Assembly (NCBI GenBank): GCA_963934295.1
Contig: CAWVXY010000005.1
Location: 52,961 to 116,960 of the forward strand
DNA length: 64,000 nucleotides
DNA from: Seribacter sp963934295
GTDB lineage: Bacteria; Verrucomicrobiota; Verrucomicrobiia; Opitutales; Seribacteraceae
Reading direction: 5' to 3'
A model generated the notes under the pieces. It had not been told where the DNA came from. It searched no databases and saw only the letters and a program-made list of their open reading frames with translations. Below, piece after piece: positions 34,499 through 43,406 of the stretch (position 1 is its first letter; every line of letters starts with the position of its first letter). The position numbers were made by a program, and so were the translations under genes.

Positions 34499-35416
34499 TT
34501 ATCCGAGAGCTCGTTCGATTAAATTCAAGAATTTACGGAACTCTTTAAAGTTCTCTCTAGTTTCTTGTTTAAAATAATCAAGTTGATCCTCATCTAAAAA
34601 TAATCTTTCCATAATGATAGGTGATAGCTTGCCGTGCGAACGATGACCACTGAAGCCAAAATGGAGAGAATGAGAAAGCCAATTCCCCACATATACCACA
34701 TCAATCAATTTATTAAGTTCATCCTCGCCAACCGTTCCACGCTCAACGATATCAGGTTCATGATGCCATCTGATAACCGATTCAACATCTCGGTTTAACC
34801 CCCATTCCTTGCATACTATCTGCCCAACACGGTCGTGTGTGGGAGAATTTTTATTTTGCTCAACCTCAAGTAAAGGAATTTCTTGATAAAGAGCATCACC
34901 CACATCTTCACAGAATGATTCTGGGTCCAGTTGCAATCGTGCTACTTTCCCAATGTCGTGTACAAGACCACAACTGTAAGCACGTTGTCCCTGGCAGTGA
35001 TTTGTTAATTCAGCAACCGTGGAGGAAGCAACCGCTGCCCCCAAACTATGCTTCCATAATTCTACTGGATCGTAGTTTAGATCCTTTGCATTCTTAAAGG
35101 AAAATGCCTTAAATACAGATGCTGATAAAATAACCATATGGATTTTATCAAAGCCAAGAGTACCAATTGCTTCTCCGACATCAGTGACTCTTTCTCGCTC
35201 TCCTCGGTAGTGAACGCTGTTCGCAACCCGTAGAACTTTCATGGTTAAAGTCTGATCCGACTTCATAACCTCCTGAATCGAATGAGTAGGGGAATTAGGG
35301 TCCTTCAGCATCTCAGAAAGAGATTCGAATACAGTTGGCAATGTAGGCAAGTTGTCCTTCAACTTCTCACCAATGATTTTATAATCAATTAAACCTCCTA
35401 TGCTTTCCAATCCCAC
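34499..35416 (-). CDS. HDOD-domain protein (first of a tandem pair)
   Basis: 305 residues, almost entirely one HDOD domain: LPTLPTVFESLSEML near 20, DQTLTMKVLRVANS near 50, AIGTLGFDKI, then the HD-like residues His in LWKHSLGAA, HD in LVHDIGKVA, His in PTHDRVG and HH in RWHHEPD. HDOD proteins act as signalling output or scaffold modules, often tied to cyclic-di-GMP, chemosensory or stress regulation; catalysis has generally not been shown. No receiver or GGDEF domain is fused. It begins with a GTG and lies 54 bases downstream of a close paralogue. Confidence 0.85.
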   Translation of the reverse strand: MGLESIGGLIDYKIIGEKLKDNLPTLPTVFESLSEMLKDPNSPTHSIQEVMKSDQTLTMKVLRVANSVHYRGERERVTDVGEAIGTLGFDKIHMVILSASVFKAFSFKNAKDLNYDPVELWKHSLGAAVASSTVAELTNHCQGQRAYSCGLVHDIGKVARLQLDPESFCEDVGDALYQEIPLLEVEQNKNSPTHDRVGQIVCKEWGLNRDVESVIRWHHEPDIVERGTVGEDELNKLIDVVYVGNWLSHSLHFGFSGHRSHGKLSPIIMERLFLDEDQLDYFKQETRENFKEFRKFLNLIERALG

Positions 35417-35470
35417 ATTTCTTCTTTAAGTAATTCCTTTCGCGAAATCAACTTAAATTCAAAATTCTAA

Positions 35471-36391
35471 TTACATTCCACCGCCATCAAGTAGGTTACA
35501 AAAATCTTCGGTCATTTTTAGTTCATTCTCGATATCCAAACAAATTTGATCGATTTGAGAGGGGGGTAAATTCAAGCGAGTCAACAAGGCATCTGAAGGT
35601 TTATCAGGCGATTCATGTCCACTAAAACCAAATTTCTGCTGGTTTACTGCCCAATTCGCAAAGATAACCACATCGATAAGTTCGTGTGCTTCTTCCGATG
35701 TAACTTTTTGCCTGCGTTCTGGATTCGGTTCGTGGTGCCAGCGAACCACACCCTCCACAAAGCTCGACAAACCCCAATTCTTACAGATCAAATACCCTAG
35801 GTAATCGTGACGGGGAGACTGGTTAATAAGCTCTGACTTAAAAAAATTAATTTTCTTGTCTAAAGATGTTTGTGAATCATCAAGAAAAGCTTGAGTTTCC
35901 TCACTTTCATCCAATTTAAAACGGGCAACTTTTCCAATATCGTGAACCAACCCACAAGTGTAAGCCCGTTCATGCCAAGGTTTACCTAGATAGTTAGCAA
36001 CACAGCGAGATGCGGAGGCAACACCTAGGCAGTGCTTCCATAATCCCTCCAATGAAAATTTTTGCTCAGCCGATGGACCAGAAAACATTTTGAAAACAGA
36101 AGTAGTCAGAACAACATTACGAATTTTTTCAAAGCCAAGTGTTCCGATAGCCTCATTAGCATCGGTAACGCGTTCCCGTCCGCCTCGATAAAAGGAAGTA
36201 TTGGCAACCCGCAAAATTTTCATTGTCATCGATTGATCAGCGGTCATCACATCTTCCACAGCAAAGGTAGAAGCGTCGGGATTTTGCAAAACATTAGTCA
36301 ATTCATTCACAATCGTGGGAAGAGTGGGTAAATTCCGCTGAATTTGATTAACTAAATATTCGTAGTTTATCGATCCTGATTCCATTTGCAT
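35471..36391 (-). CDS. HDOD-domain protein (second of a tandem pair)
   Basis: 306 residues. It parallels its neighbour along the whole length: LPTLPTIVNELTNVL, DQSMTMKILRVANTSFYRGG, AIGTLGFEKIRNVVL, LWKHCLGVA, LVHDIGKVARF, SPRHDYLG and RWHHEPN, then FANW with a KFGFSGHES segment also shared. The pair clearly arose by duplication. Both keep the histidines and aspartate of an HD metal site. It is upstream in the same direction, so the two are probably cotranscribed. The signal they respond to is unknown. Confidence 0.85.
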   Translation of the reverse strand: MQMESGSINYEYLVNQIQRNLPTLPTIVNELTNVLQNPDASTFAVEDVMTADQSMTMKILRVANTSFYRGGRERVTDANEAIGTLGFEKIRNVVLTTSVFKMFSGPSAEQKFSLEGLWKHCLGVASASRCVANYLGKPWHERAYTCGLVHDIGKVARFKLDESEETQAFLDDSQTSLDKKINFFKSELINQSPRHDYLGYLICKNWGLSSFVEGVVRWHHEPNPERRQKVTSEEAHELIDVVIFANWAVNQQKFGFSGHESPDKPSDALLTRLNLPPSQIDQICLDIENELKMTEDFCNLLDGGGM

Positions 36392-36462
36392 TTTAATATT
36401 AGATTACAACACCATTAACTTTTAAAACACTGACATTAAAAAAACATTATTCAAACTAAAAA

Positions 36463-38052
36463 CTAGATTTTATGTTTTTTTAACAGGAGCAGCAACATAA
36501 GTGCTATACTCGCACAAGAATAAACAAACCAATCTCCGTACTTCATATAAAAGGAAATTGATTTTGAGGAATTTGCTTGAATTGAAATATTTAAAATCGT
36601 TGCTCCTTCAAAATATATACTCCCCGAATCATCTCGTAACACTTCTCTCTGATGTCCTTTGGAATCAATCCAACCAGACCAACCGGCATTGCCACAACGA
36701 ATAACGGGTTTTTGCGTCTCAATTGCACGTAGAACGGAATGAGCAGCATGCTGTTCGGCACACCCTTCCCTACCGAACCATGCATCATTTGTGGTCACAA
36801 AAAAAAGATCTGCCCCAGAAGAAACTTCATCTCTGCACAGGTTTGGAAAAATATCCTCATAACAAATAAGCGAACCAATTTTCAACAAGGACTTCTCATT
36901 ATTTGAGGCGGAAATCTTAAAAACTTTGGCTTCGTCTCCTTTCTGGAAACTCCCCACTGGACCAACTAGTTTTCTAAGCCCTGGAATCCATTTGAACGGA
37001 AATGGTACATACTCACCAAATGGAACCAAAATCCTTTTTGCATACCAGTTATTCATAAAACCAGTCTCTGGAAGAATTTCTGAAATGGTATTATAAATTG
37101 AATCAGCATCTTTTAAAACTGCCCCAATGAGTAATGGTGTTTGGACCTCAAATGCCAGTTCCTCAACCCATGCAGTATCTTTATTTAATGCATAAGGAGT
37201 TGATGCTTCAGGCCAAACGATAAGATCTGGATTCATTAATCCCAAAAAGAGTGTCTGTCTCTTAAGAATTTCCTTATGCAATCCAGCATTTCCACCTTTC
37301 CATTTTTCCTGCAAATAGGGTTGGCAAAGCCCAACTTTATATTCTTCTGTCTCCGTGGGCATATTATTTCTAAAAAGGAAAAAGGGACTTAACATAAATA
37401 CGAAGAACAGTATGGCTAAATAAAAATCTGGGCACATATTCCCGAAAACCCCACCCTTCCCATTTTGCCTTCTTACCAATAAATGATGAAGATAAGAACA
37501 AATAGACAGATTGAAAAAGACCAGAAAGAATGAAACACCCCAGGCACCTAGCCATTGGGCAGTCTGTAGCAAAACAGGCCTTTCCCATTGTGTAACTGAA
37601 AGAGGACACCAGGGAAATCCCAGTGTAAATTGACACCTTAGCCACTCAACAGAAACCCAGGCAGATGGTAGAATAAAAAGAATCATAACCCTCTTTTTAA
37701 ATCCTCCATCTATTGCCTTCGGAATCAAAATCCTAGCCAATAAAAACCAAGGCACATGATAAAGAGACAAAAGAACACAGGCCAGTAACATACCCGAGAA
37801 AGAAATATGCCTCATCCAACCGACCAGAGATACATGGTATAAAAAACCCGCTAAGAAAAATGCCAGAGCCACAATCCGCAATTTAGGTTTGAATGAAAAC
37901 CAGAAAATCGCAGGTATTAAGAAAAAGTAAGCACATTCCGGAGATTGCCTTGGGGGTTGGGCAAGAAGGAGGAAAAAATAAGTGCCCATAGATGCAATCA
38001 ATGGTGCCCATATCAGCTTAAGGCTCTCTGTAAATATATTTCCTTTATTCAT
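36463..38052 (-). CDS. lnt: Apolipoprotein N-acyltransferase
   Basis: 529 residues. About six membrane helices in the first 220 residues precede a carbon-nitrogen hydrolase domain with the Lnt triad: Glu in IVWPEAST near 281, Lys in YAKRILVPFGEYVPF near 339 and Cys in GSLICYEDIFPN near 397. A last helix lies at the C-terminus (VYSCASIALMLLLLL). It adds the third acyl chain to lipoproteins at the inner membrane, which implies a Gram-negative envelope and fits the lipoprotein genes elsewhere in the window. It starts two bases after the dus stop. Confidence 0.93.
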   Translation of the reverse strand: MNKGNIFTESLKLIWAPLIASMGTYFFLLLAQPPRQSPECAYFFLIPAIFWFSFKPKLRIVALAFFLAGFLYHVSLVGWMRHISFSGMLLACVLLSLYHVPWFLLARILIPKAIDGGFKKRVMILFILPSAWVSVEWLRCQFTLGFPWCPLSVTQWERPVLLQTAQWLGAWGVSFFLVFFNLSICSYLHHLLVRRQNGKGGVFGNMCPDFYLAILFFVFMLSPFFLFRNNMPTETEEYKVGLCQPYLQEKWKGGNAGLHKEILKRQTLFLGLMNPDLIVWPEASTPYALNKDTAWVEELAFEVQTPLLIGAVLKDADSIYNTISEILPETGFMNNWYAKRILVPFGEYVPFPFKWIPGLRKLVGPVGSFQKGDEAKVFKISASNNEKSLLKIGSLICYEDIFPNLCRDEVSSGADLFFVTTNDAWFGREGCAEQHAAHSVLRAIETQKPVIRCGNAGWSGWIDSKGHQREVLRDDSGSIYFEGATILNISIQANSSKSISFYMKYGDWFVYSCASIALMLLLLLKKHKI

Positions 38053-38054
38053 AT

Positions 38055-39155
38055 TTAACTAAGCTTGCATTCAGAATAACCGGATTCAGAACTGGGCCTC
38101 GCCACTAATCCCTCGAAGGGCTCAGGATTAAAATTCACATCGGATTGACCTTGATTCATCAAGTGCTCGTTACAGATGCTGAATAATTCTTTCTTGGTTT
38201 GGGCTCTTCGCATTTGATGCAAAAATTTACCTTCCGCATCCACAGATAATCCAACAAAATTAAGAAACTTTTTCATTCGACCCACATTTTTTCTTTCATC
38301 GATCCCGGGTTTTTCCAAGGAATGGTACAAATCTTCGATATATTCATACACATCACCTAACGTGGGCTGAAATACAGTACTATTTGCCTGCATTTCCCGA
38401 ACCTGCCTAAAGATCCAGGGGTTCCGAATAGCAGACCTGCCTATCATTACCCCATGAGAACCTGTGAGTTCTCTTAAATCAAATGCCGAGCGAAAGGAGG
38501 TTACATTACCATTTAATAATACGGGGCATTGCACCTCACCTACCGCTTTGGCCACATGGGAATAACTTGGCATTGAGCGATAACCACCCAAAACAGTTCG
38601 TGCATGAAGACTTAAAAGATCAACCCTGGAGTCATTCATAGCTTCCAACAATTCGTCAAAAAAACGATCATCCTCGAAACCGATCCTCATTTTAACCGTG
38701 AGTAAACACCTCACTTCCTCGCGGAGCATTTTTAAAATAGCAAGAATTTGCTTAGGTGATCTCAATAAACCGCCCCCCACATTTTTTTTAAAAACCCGGG
38801 GAGCGGGACAACCTAGATTTAAATCAATTCCCGCAATCGGATAATTCTGGAAGTCCCGAACTGTTCTTCTTAAATCTTCAATATTCTCTCCGATCAACTG
38901 AGCAAAAACCGGTTGCTCTGTTGGATTTTGCGTAATCGAAGAAAGAATTTCCTCGTCTATTTTGGAATGGGCATGCACCCGAAAAAACTCCGTAAAGAAA
39001 AAATCTGGAGCTCCTCTTCTCGCAACCACTTTCATAAATGGCAAACCGGTCACATCCTGCATGGGGGCAAGTGCGGTGGGCCACTGATCCTTGATCAATG
39101 AATGAGGCAGGGATCTGGATGAACCATTCGATTCTGATTTCAGGGATGAAATCAT
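38055..39155 (-). CDS. dus: tRNA-dihydrouridine synthase
   Basis: About 366 residues from the ATG at 39155 (GTG one codon upstream possible). FMN-dependent TIM barrel: APMQDVTGLPF near 32, the conserved NLGCPAPRVFKKNVGGGLL near 115 with the catalytic Cys, TVKMRIG near 160, LSLHART near 185, LNGNVTS near 215 and MIGRSAIRNPWIF near 240. It reduces specific uridines in the tRNA D-loop. The Dus subtype (DusB-like or other) cannot be fixed by eye. It is immediately followed by lnt, with only 2 bases between, so the two are likely translationally linked. Confidence 0.9.
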   Translation of the reverse strand: MISSLKSESNGSSRSLPHSLIKDQWPTALAPMQDVTGLPFMKVVARRGAPDFFFTEFFRVHAHSKIDEEILSSITQNPTEQPVFAQLIGENIEDLRRTVRDFQNYPIAGIDLNLGCPAPRVFKKNVGGGLLRSPKQILAILKMLREEVRCLLTVKMRIGFEDDRFFDELLEAMNDSRVDLLSLHARTVLGGYRSMPSYSHVAKAVGEVQCPVLLNGNVTSFRSAFDLRELTGSHGVMIGRSAIRNPWIFRQVREMQANSTVFQPTLGDVYEYIEDLYHSLEKPGIDERKNVGRMKKFLNFVGLSVDAEGKFLHQMRRAQTKKELFSICNEHLMNQGQSDVNFNPEPFEGLVARPSSESGYSECKLS

Positions 39156-39179
39156 CACACTGTGAAAGCCAACCTCCTC

Positions 39180-39623
39180 TTAGTCCTGCTTGCGAAGAAT
39201 ACGTTCCAAAATTTCAGACATATCCTCCACATTCTCAAGAACTTTATTGGACACATGAATCGGTTGCTTCATTTGCAAAGCCAGAACAATGGAGTCACTT
39301 GGACGGGCATCCAATTCAATAATTTTTTTCCCCAGTTCATTCTCCATTTGAAGAATAATTCGGGCAAAAAAGGTTCCCTCGTCCACATCGTTAATTAAAA
39401 CTCGTTGTATACTTGTCTCCAATCCCCTTAAAATAAGTCCAATCAGATCATGGGTTAAAGGTCTTTCCTTTTTCACCTGATTTATGGTCATATTGATCGC
39501 ATTACCAATTGCGGGATCAACATAAATAACGAAAGTCTTTTCATCGTTACCCAAAAAAATTGCGCATCCATTGGATGTTGGCATTACTCCTTTTACTGTG
39601 ACTTCCACTGAGTCATTATTCAT
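39180..39623 (-). CDS. Bifunctional nuclease (DUF151) domain protein
   Basis: About 147 residues from the ATG at 39623; a GTG at 39662 would add 13 polar residues. The DUF151 core is clear: VEVTVKGVMPTSNGCAIFLG, FVIYVDPAIGNAI, RPLTHDLIG near 65, RVLINDVDEGTFFARIIL and ELDARPSDSIVLAL near 115, the diagnostic stretch. Members include a plant bifunctional RNase/DNase and many uncharacterised bacterial proteins. It is 24 bases upstream of dus on the same strand, probably cotranscribed, and divergent from aroK. Confidence 0.85.
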   Translation of the reverse strand: MNNDSVEVTVKGVMPTSNGCAIFLGNDEKTFVIYVDPAIGNAINMTINQVKKERPLTHDLIGLILRGLETSIQRVLINDVDEGTFFARIILQMENELGKKIIELDARPSDSIVLALQMKQPIHVSNKVLENVEDMSEILERILRKQD

Positions 39624-39689
39624 AGATTCACTATCTATATTTTTTTTCTTATTCGCAAGCACTTATAAATTTCTTATTATCTTTGCATA

Positions 39690-40229
39690 ATGAATCAAAA
39701 GGGAAAACATAACCATCTGCCCAACCTTTACCTGATTGGGTTTATGGGTACGGGAAAGAGTTCAGTTGGTAAAATTGTCGCCCAAAAAACCGGGCTCAGG
39801 TTTATTGATTCAGATCAAGAAATTGAAAATCAATCCGGACTTTCAATCACTAAGATTTTCGAATCTTTTGGTGAGCAGAAATTTCGTGAATTCGAAAAAA
39901 AATTTATCCAACATGGACACCCAGAGTCAGGGTGCGTAGTTTCCTGTGGGGGTGGACTACCTATCCCAGAAGGTATGATGGATAGATTAAAAAGCAAGGG
40001 ATTGGTAATTTGCCTTTGGGCCAATGTTGAAACAATTTATGAACGAACTGCGGAAAATAACCAACGTCCACTTCTTCAGACAGAAAATCCCAAGACTCAA
40101 ATCAAAGCACTCCTTCAAAAAAGGGAATCCACATACCTTAAGGCAGACCAAGTTGTGAATACGGAACAAAGAAGCCTGCTCCAGGTGACTGATTTAATTA
40201 TCCGAAAATATAATGAAGCTGCCGACTAA
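39690..40229 (+). CDS. aroK: Shikimate kinase
   Basis: 179 residues. P-loop GFMGTGKSSVGK near residue 15-26, the shikimate-binding Asp in FIDSDQEIE, FRE-E after FGEQK, VSCGGGLP near 80 and the lid NQRPLLQ near 122. It phosphorylates shikimate in aromatic amino acid synthesis. It is a single plus-strand gene between two minus-strand runs. Its TAA interlocks with the TAG of the convergent thioesterase gene in a shared CTAA. Confidence 0.93.
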   Translation: MNQKGKHNHLPNLYLIGFMGTGKSSVGKIVAQKTGLRFIDSDQEIENQSGLSITKIFESFGEQKFREFEKKFIQHGHPESGCVVSCGGGLPIPEGMMDRLKSKGLVICLWANVETIYERTAENNQRPLLQTENPKTQIKALLQKRESTYLKADQVVNTEQRSLLQVTDLIIRKYNEAAD

Positions 40230-40630
40230 TCTGTAAATTTGGCTCGGGCCAATTCAACAAAATCCTCCGGAGGGCGAACCACCCTACCCTTACTCGAGAC
40301 AAAGGCGTGTTTTGTCATCCCTGTGGCAATTAATTCACCCTTTCGTTTCACTTCGTAAAAAGCTTCAATTCGAACGAGTGGGAGTTTCTCAATTTTCACC
40401 GTAACCTGCAATCGGTCATCAAAAAAAGCGGGCGAATGAAAAGATCCACTACAGGACAGCACAGGGAGAAAATAATCAGCTCTTTCCAAGTCAGCATATG
40501 GACAGCCCAATTCATCCAGTAATACAACCCGTGCAACCTCGAACCAGGTAAAATAGTTGGCATGGTAAACCACACCCATTTTATCGGTTTCTTTATATCG
40601 TACTCGAATGTCAACGCTTGCCGAAAGCAT
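40226..40630 (-). CDS. YbgC/FadM-type acyl-CoA thioesterase (4HBT hotdog)
   Basis: 134 residues. The family motif VRYKETDKMGVVYHANYFTWFE lies at about 9-30, with the catalytic Asp in TDKMG (here after ETD) and the tyrosine-HAN strand that follows. A LDELG-PY helix and a VKRKGELIATG strand come next. These homotetrameric hotdog enzymes hydrolyse acyl-CoAs, and in proteobacteria ybgC accompanies tol-pal, which is absent here. ATG start. Confidence 0.88.
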   Translation of the reverse strand: MLSASVDIRVRYKETDKMGVVYHANYFTWFEVARVVLLDELGCPYADLERADYFLPVLSCSGSFHSPAFFDDRLQVTVKIEKLPLVRIEAFYEVKRKGELIATGMTKHAFVSSKGRVVRPPEDFVELARAKFTD

Positions 40631-40681
40631 GATATTTCATTACTTCAAAAACCCTAACTTATGCAACGAACGAATTTTTAA

Positions 40682-41302
40682 ATGGCGATTTCAAAAAAAG
40701 AACGATCTCTTTCCATATGGATTGGAATAGCAATCGGAGTGGCTGTGTCTTCCATGCTGGTTCGCTATGCCTTACAAAAAAAAGAAGAACAAACTAAAGA
40801 ACGCCCAGGAAATTATAAATCCCTGAAATGCGCATCTGATGGTAGCCCATTCCTTCCTCTCCCCGAGGGAATAAGAGAAAAAATACCACACGGTATCGTA
40901 GTATATTTTGAAAACAATCAATCCATTCAAGAAGGCAATATTACCACTTATCAAAGATCATGGACCATCGAGTCCGCCGGTTCATTCCGGTCAGAAAGAC
41001 TCTTTATTTGGGCGGAAGAAAATTCATTGAATCCTGATTTCAATGATATCAAAGAATATCGCTTTCATCGGGCGTCCGAACTCTACATTTTGCCTAAATC
41101 AATGGACAAGATGGACGAATTTAAAAACCTGATCGACGAAGATCACTACAAAATTATTGGTGAAAATTCAAAATCAGGAGAATGGATTATTCAAATTAAA
41201 GACTTTTCTCCCACCGGCATACGCAACGCAATAAGAACTTTGAATGAATTCAGTGCATTTGTGTCGTCAGTTCGAATAATTCCGTGGGCTCCAAATCGAT
41301 AA
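40682..41302 (+). CDS. Membrane-anchored protein of unknown function
   Basis: Not recognised. 206 residues. One N-terminal membrane segment (LSIWIGIAIGVAVSSMLVRYAL, about 9-30) with a basic cytoplasmic end, so the remaining ~170 residues would lie outside the inner membrane. The exterior part is mixed alpha/beta with no cysteine pattern beyond one LKCAS. It mentions no catalytic motif. It is 125 bases upstream of trigger factor and in the same direction, but a promoter-like site lies between, so it is probably a separate unit. Confidence 0.65.
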   Translation: MAISKKERSLSIWIGIAIGVAVSSMLVRYALQKKEEQTKERPGNYKSLKCASDGSPFLPLPEGIREKIPHGIVVYFENNQSIQEGNITTYQRSWTIESAGSFRSERLFIWAEENSLNPDFNDIKEYRFHRASELYILPKSMDKMDEFKNLIDEDHYKIIGENSKSGEWIIQIKDFSPTGIRNAIRTLNEFSAFVSSVRIIPWAPNR

Positions 41303-41324
41303 TCAATATCTACCCTTTATCTCG

Positions 41325-41353
41325 TTGACCCTTAAGTCTTTTTTTGGTGTAAT
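41325..41353 (+). promoter_or_regulatory. Probable sigma-70-like promoter of tig-clpP-clpX
   Basis: TTGACC at 41325-41330, exactly 17 bases of spacer, and TGTAAT at 41348-41353, leaving a leader of about 65 bases before the trigger-factor start at 41428. The spacing and box positions in a true intergenic region make it the best promoter candidate in the window. No heat-shock-type element was recognised. Confidence 0.42.
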
Positions 41354-41427
41354 TTAACCTTGTGTTGTGCTCGTTGCATTTACACATAAAACAAATTGAA
41401 ACTAATCCAAAATTTTTGATCTAGACT

Positions 41428-42762
41428 GTGAATGTAGAAATTAAAGAAGCGGGAGACGCTCGTAAAATTGTAAATGTATCCTTCGACACCGATGAAATGT
41501 CAGAAAAAGGCAAACAGGTTTGCAAAGAACTCAGTCGAATTGCCAACATTCCAGGATTTCGAAAAGGAAAAGCACCCGAGCAGATCATTCGTAAAAAATT
41601 TGCAAGCGAGATCACACAGGAACTCAGTCGGAAAGTTTCAACCGCAGCTTACGAGGCGGTTTTGGATAATAAAGATATCAAGGTTTACTCCATTTTAAAA
41701 GTCGAACCGGGTGAAGTCTCAACCGATGCTCCTGCCACCATAGAAGTCACTGTAGATATTGAATCCGATTTTGAATTACCCAAATACGAAGAATTTGAAC
41801 TTACCATTAGTCCTACAGATGTAAAAGATGAGGATGTGGAAAAAGAAATTGATTCTCTTCGTGACCAAAGAGCTTCTTTTGAAGAAGTAGACCGGAAAGT
41901 GGCCAAAGGAGATTATGTTAAATGCTCCTACGAAGGAATACTTGATGATTCTCCTGTTGCCGACCTCCTACCGGATAAACCCATGTATGGCAAACAATCA
42001 AACACATGGGAAGAGGCTGGTCAGGCAAAAGGATTAGGAATTGATGCGATCGCACAGGCAGTAATCGGCATGAAAAAGGACGACAAAAAAGATGTCGAAG
42101 CAGACTTTCCCAAAGATTTTGAAGTAGCTCCCCTAGCAGGTAAAAAAGTCATGTACTCCTTGGAAATCCATGAAGTCCGTGAGAAAAAAGCACCCGATAC
42201 CGAGGACGAAAATTTTCTTAAATCCCTCAAGGCAGAAAATGTTGATGATCTTAAGAATAAGGTTAAAGACGATCTGCTATCCAGAAAAGAGAGGGAGAAT
42301 ATTGATGGAAAACGTAGCCAGGTAACGCAAAAGATTTTAGAAATGCCCGACTTCCCTCTTCCACAGCAAGCGGTGGAAGACGAATCAAAAGCCATCTTTC
42401 AATCCAATGCACAGCGTGCCATGCAACAGGGTGCTAAGCAGGAGGATATTGAGGAAAAAAGAGATGAGCTTTGGAAAGAAGCCCAAGTTCAGGCTCAGGC
42501 TCGGGTTAAAATCACCATCACTCTGGGACGAATTGCAGAGCTTGAAAAGGTCGAGGTTTCCAACGAAGACCTTGCCCAAGCTGCTTCTCGTGAAGCAATG
42601 ATGATGCGAACCGATCCGCAGGCATATGTTCAGGAATTAGCCAAGGATCAGGCTCGTATCAATCGCCTCAGGCAGGATGTACTCCATGATAAAACCCTCG
42701 AACTTGTTGCATCCAAAGCAAAAGAAAAGGTAGAGGTCATCGAAGACAAGCAAACAGACTAA
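41428..42762 (+). CDS. tig: Trigger factor
   Basis: 444 residues, GTG start. The N-terminal ribosome-docking domain contains the signature NIPGFRKGKAPEQIIRKKF near 45. A PPIase (FKBP-like) domain follows at about 155-250 (KGDYVKCSYEGILDD, then VIGMKKDD), carrying an insertion of about 25 residues after the second strand and degenerate active-site residues. The long helical C-terminal chaperone arms fill 260-430. It binds nascent chains at the ribosome exit and is the first gene of the conserved tig-clpP-clpX cluster. Confidence 0.95.
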   Translation: MNVEIKEAGDARKIVNVSFDTDEMSEKGKQVCKELSRIANIPGFRKGKAPEQIIRKKFASEITQELSRKVSTAAYEAVLDNKDIKVYSILKVEPGEVSTDAPATIEVTVDIESDFELPKYEEFELTISPTDVKDEDVEKEIDSLRDQRASFEEVDRKVAKGDYVKCSYEGILDDSPVADLLPDKPMYGKQSNTWEEAGQAKGLGIDAIAQAVIGMKKDDKKDVEADFPKDFEVAPLAGKKVMYSLEIHEVREKKAPDTEDENFLKSLKAENVDDLKNKVKDDLLSRKERENIDGKRSQVTQKILEMPDFPLPQQAVEDESKAIFQSNAQRAMQQGAKQEDIEEKRDELWKEAQVQAQARVKITITLGRIAELEKVEVSNEDLAQAASREAMMMRTDPQAYVQELAKDQARINRLRQDVLHDKTLELVASKAKEKVEVIEDKQTD

Positions 42763-42794
42763 ATTTTAAATTACCAATAACCAAATCTTACGAC

Positions 42795-43394
42795 ATGGGA
42801 GCTTATTTACCATTACCATATGTTTACGAACGTGAAGGCCGTCAAGAACGTGCCTGGGATATTTACAGCAGACTGCTAAGGGATCGTATTGTCTTTATTG
42901 GCACCCCTATTGATGACTATGTGGCCAACTCTATCATCGCCCAGTTACTCTTTCTTCAAATGGAAGATCCAAAGAAAGATATTCATGTTTACATAAATTC
43001 CCCGGGAGGAAGTGTTTCAGACGGTATGGCTATCTATGACACCCTTAACTTTATGGAATGTGATATTGTAACCTACTGCATCGGAATGGCCGCAAGTATG
43101 AGTACGGTATTACTCGCTGCCGGTACACCAGGCAAAAGATTCGCCCTGCCCAACAGCCGGGTTATGATTCACCAACCAAGTGGAGGTGCGGGCGGACAAA
43201 CATCCGATATTTCGATTGCCGCAAAGGAAATCCTTCGCTGGAGACAGACCATCAATGAAATTTTATCCCAACATAGTGGAAAAACCATTGAACAACTTGA
43301 AAAAGATTCGGATCGGGACTATTACATGTCGGCCGAGGAAGCCAAGGATTATGGTTTGGTCGATGAAGTAATTTCCAAAAAACCCAAGGAATAA
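42795..43394 (+). CDS. clpP: ATP-dependent Clp protease proteolytic subunit
   Basis: 199 residues. Catalytic triad visible: Ser in GMAASMSTVLLAAG near 98, His in VMIHQPSGGAGGQ near 124 and Asp in DRDYYMSAEEA near 173. The N-terminal loop (YLPLPYVYEREGRQERAWDIYSRLL) has the IGF-loop-docking features of the family. It forms double heptamer rings that degrade substrates unfolded by ClpX, encoded next. It lies 32 bases after tig and 12 before clpX. Confidence 0.97.
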   Translation: MGAYLPLPYVYEREGRQERAWDIYSRLLRDRIVFIGTPIDDYVANSIIAQLLFLQMEDPKKDIHVYINSPGGSVSDGMAIYDTLNFMECDIVTYCIGMAASMSTVLLAAGTPGKRFALPNSRVMIHQPSGGAGGQTSDISIAAKEILRWRQTINEILSQHSGKTIEQLEKDSDRDYYMSAEEAKDYGLVDEVISKKPKE

Positions 43395-43406
43395 CCAAAA
43401 TACACC

